Below are positions 32,937 to 33,428 of a stretch of DNA of 33,428 bases, piece after piece. The stretch's first letter is position 1, and every line of letters starts with the position of its first letter. The notes beneath the pieces were generated by a model. That model saw nothing but the letters and a program-made list of their open reading frames with translations. It was not told where the DNA came from and searched no databases. The DNA is from Pseudomonadota bacterium (lineage in GTDB: Bacteria > Pseudomonadota > Alphaproteobacteria > Rhodobacterales > Rhodobacteraceae): NCBI GenBank assembly GCA_963205075.1, contig CAUJIU010000003.1:1-33428 (forward strand), written 5' to 3'. A program made the translations under genes and the position numbers.

Positions 32937-33428
32937 GCGGCGGCCTCCACCGGGCCGCGGAGCGCATCGCGCAGCAGGCGCAGCACCCGCGCCGGGCTGG
33001 CCTCGGTCAGCACGGCGTGGCGCAAGGATGCCTCGGTGCGCGCCTCGTCCATGTACCAGCCCAGATGCTTGCGCGCGACCTTGCGCCCCAACTCGCTGCC
33101 GTAGAAGGTCAGCATGGCCTCGTAATGGCGGCCCGCGAGGTCGGCCAGCGCCGCGCCCTGCGGGACCAGCGGCGCACGGGTGCCAAACAGCGCCGCGGCG
33201 ACCTGCGCCAGCACCCACGGGCGGCCCTGCGCGCCGCGCCCGATCATCACCCCCTGCCCGCCCGAAAGGCCCAGCGCGGCCCGCGCGCTGGCGGCATCGG
33301 TGATATCGCCATTGGCGATGACCGGCAGGCTGACCGCCTCGCGCACCGCGCGGATGGCGGCCCAGTCGGCCCGGCCCTTGTAGAACTGGCAGCGGGTGCG
33401 GCCATGGATCGTCACCATGCGCACCCCC
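32933..33428 (-). CDS. dusB: tRNA-dihydrouridine synthase DusB/NifR3 (partial, N-terminus outside window)
   Basis: This flavoenzyme reduces uridine in the D-loop of tRNA. Only the C-terminal ~165 residues are visible; the frame is open at the right edge. Motifs are [18 protein letters not shown], then PVIANGDI, and [12 protein letters not shown], the FMN-phosphate-binding region of Dus enzymes. The catalytic Cys lies outside the window. Its stop overlaps the ntrB start by four bases. The dusB(nifR3)-ntrB-ntrC order is the arrangement known from Rhodobacter capsulatus. Confidence 0.93.
   Translation of the reverse strand, partial: GVRMVTIHGRTRCQFYKGRADWAAIRAVREAVSLPVIANGDITDAASARAALGLSGGQGVMIGRGAQGRPWVLAQVAAALFGTRAPLVPQGAALADLAGRHYEAMLTFYGSELGRKVARKHLGWYMDEARTEASLRHAVLTEASPARVLRLLRDALRGPVEAAA

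Noticed and set aside
32937-33218. N-terminal extension of the ntrB frame
   Set aside because: The extra residues are Gly/Ala/Arg-rich and overlap dusB. The ATG at 32936 coupled to the dusB stop gives the normal NtrB length.
1-33428. Mobile elements, CRISPR arrays, tRNA or rRNA genes, defence islands
   Set aside because: No transposase, integrase, spaced direct repeats, cloverleaf pattern or defence-type gene was recognised. The whole window reads as conserved core genes.

Overview
This 33.4 kb window is GC-rich and densely coding. It looks like core chromosome of an alphaproteobacterium of the Rhodobacterales (roseobacter/Ruegeria-like). The main pointers are the block dusB-ntrB-ntrC-ntrY-ntrX-trkA-trkH-hfq-hflX, an NtrC without a GAFTGA loop (a Rhodobacter trait), a CtrA-type TTAA-N7-TTAA box, a class II DAHP synthase, and a yicC-gmk pair. 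I see no insertion sequence, phage, tRNA, rRNA or CRISPR. Codon use looks uniform, and the very long open frames opposite real genes are GC-driven shadows.

Left part (1-3393, minus strand): phosphate regulon. phoR (sensor kinase) is followed by pstS and the start of pstC, which runs off the left edge. A clear Pho box overlaps the phoR stop codon, so pstSC has its own PhoB promoter. A small unknown gene with a receiver-like look (3565-3957) lies divergent from phoR.

3954-7202 (minus): a tightly packed operon yicC - gmk - gamma-carbonic-anhydrase-like protein - Cys/Met-type PLP enzyme. Divergent from it, behind a CtrA-type box, is a PAS_5 single-domain protein (7392-8027). Convergent to that is the class II DAHP synthase (8030-9394), whose leader holds three dyads and a possible upstream ORF. 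A GlxA/GbdR-like AraC regulator (9614-10615) follows on the plus strand, then an exported GH5-like glycosidase with F5/8C and SH3-like domains (10619-12607, minus).

12698-17852 (plus): a complete branched-chain/hydrophobic amino-acid ABC transporter in the order binding protein, two ATPases, two permeases. A strong hairpin follows the binding-protein gene, and a 14-codon micro-ORF bridges the second ATPase and the first permease. A 3-hydroxyisobutyrate-dehydrogenase-type enzyme (valine catabolism family) converges on it. Next come a membrane-anchored penicillin-acylase-family Ntn hydrolase and a membrane GGDEF diguanylate cyclase with an intact I-site.

Right part (22144-33428, minus): dusB (partial) - ntrB - ntrC, then ntrY - ntrX, then trkA - trkH, then hfq - hflX. 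This chain links nitrogen sensing, potassium uptake and Hfq-based RNA regulation. Most junctions overlap by 1-4 bases, with breaks before ntrY, before trkA (terminator-like hairpin) and before hfq (promoter candidate).

I did not find a dramatic new system. The most worthwhile leads are regulatory: the DAHP synthase leader, the CtrA box at the PAS gene, the Pho box inside phoR, the micro-ORF, and the two GAFTGA-less NtrC-family regulators side by side.
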